From assembly GCA_022843325.1 (NCBI GenBank), contig JALHNV010000010.1:1-61746 (forward strand): DNA of 61,746 nucleotides. The letters run 5' to 3'. The notes under the pieces were generated by a model that worked only from the letters and a program-made list of their open reading frames with translations, was not told where the DNA came from and did not search any database. The DNA comes from Pseudolabrys sp. Lineage in GTDB: Bacteria > Pseudomonadota > Alphaproteobacteria > Rhizobiales > Xanthobacteraceae. Made by a program: the position numbers and the translations under genes. Numbering within the stretch: the stretch's first letter is position 1; every line of letters begins with the position of its first letter. This document shows, piece by piece, positions 61,588 through 61,746 of the stretch.

Positions 61588-61746
61588 ATGAACAGACGCA
61601 CATTCCTCAATTCCGTGGCGGGCTCCGCGATCGTGTGGCCGCTCACCGCATGGGCCCAATCCTCCCGACCGGTGATCGGCCTGCTCAGTGGTACCGACCG
61701 CGAAGAGAGCCAGATCGCGGCGATTGAGCAGGGCTTGAAAGAGGCC
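61588..61746 (+). CDS. ABC_sub_bind-family periplasmic binding protein, copy 7 (5' end only)
   Basis: 53 codons before the window ends. NRRTFLNSVAGSAIVWPLTAWAQ is a Tat-like leader, and the mature start RPVIGLLSGTDREESQIAAIEQGLKE matches the first strand and helix of the other six copies. It is the only copy on the plus strand. Confidence 0.85.
   Translation, partial: MNRRTFLNSVAGSAIVWPLTAWAQSSRPVIGLLSGTDREESQIAAIEQGLKEA

Overview
The window is GC-rich, densely coded DNA of an alphaproteobacterium, most likely a Hyphomicrobiales member of the Bradyrhizobium/Rhodopseudomonas type. I base this on codon usage, the many orphan Bug/TctC and ABC_sub_bind periplasmic binding proteins, the Sox cluster, the molybdenum hydroxylases, and the abundant GTG/ATGA-coupled starts. 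No rRNA, tRNA, CRISPR array or intact insertion sequence was seen.

Layout. (1) 0-6.5 kb: the 3' end of crcB, then on the minus strand an operon running from a two-subunit isoquinoline-oxidoreductase-type molybdenum hydroxylase into a cytochrome c, a flavocytochrome c sulfide dehydrogenase flavoprotein and soxX-Y-Z-A. soxB and soxCD are absent. (2) 6.8-15.2 kb: an amide/formamide-type catabolic cluster with two acetamidase/formamidase paralogues, a PuuE-like polysaccharide deacetylase, an alpha/beta hydrolase, an XRE-cupin regulator and a NitT/TauT (NMT1-like) ABC importer. (3) 15.3-18.6 kb: a LolD/FtsX-type ABC pair. (4) 19.0-24.8 kb: a CoxMSL-like hydroxylase, a Bug binding protein and an ACMSD-like amidohydrolase. 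(5) 24.8-28.2 kb: a worn segment with gene remnants around an MHYT hybrid histidine kinase. (6) 28.2-39.6 kb: a LysR-controlled catabolic locus (amidohydrolase, CoA-transferase, truncated enoyl-CoA hydratase, dienelactone hydrolase, enol-lactonase-like hydrolase, TRAP transporter, CocE/NonD hydrolase). (7) 39.6-40.3 kb: another worn gap with a restriction-gene remnant.

(8) 40.3-61.7 kb is the most unusual part. It holds a 1247-residue hybrid kinase with a stand-alone receiver, a 46-residue membrane protein, seven ABC_sub_bind binding proteins (the last cut by the window end) without any permease or ATPase, several small secreted proteins (ModA-like, DUF1080-like, cupin, haloperoxidase-like), and a divergent partner-switching module. 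That module consists of a receiver-PP2C phosphatase, an NCS2 permease fused to a degenerate GHKL domain, two STAS proteins, two RsbW-like kinases, and an OmpR-type winged-helix/STAND ATPase overlapping the second kinase gene.

Six copies of one 28-bp element of fixed geometry (TTCAGRAC-like direct repeats plus an AAGGAC box) lie in this region. Five sit 70-83 bp upstream of start codons of the small membrane or secreted proteins, and one lies between the two halves of the partner-switching module. My reading, which is inference, is a self-contained regulon: the permease/phosphatase/STAS/RsbW circuit controls the winged-helix ATPase, and that ATPase acts on the 28-bp element.
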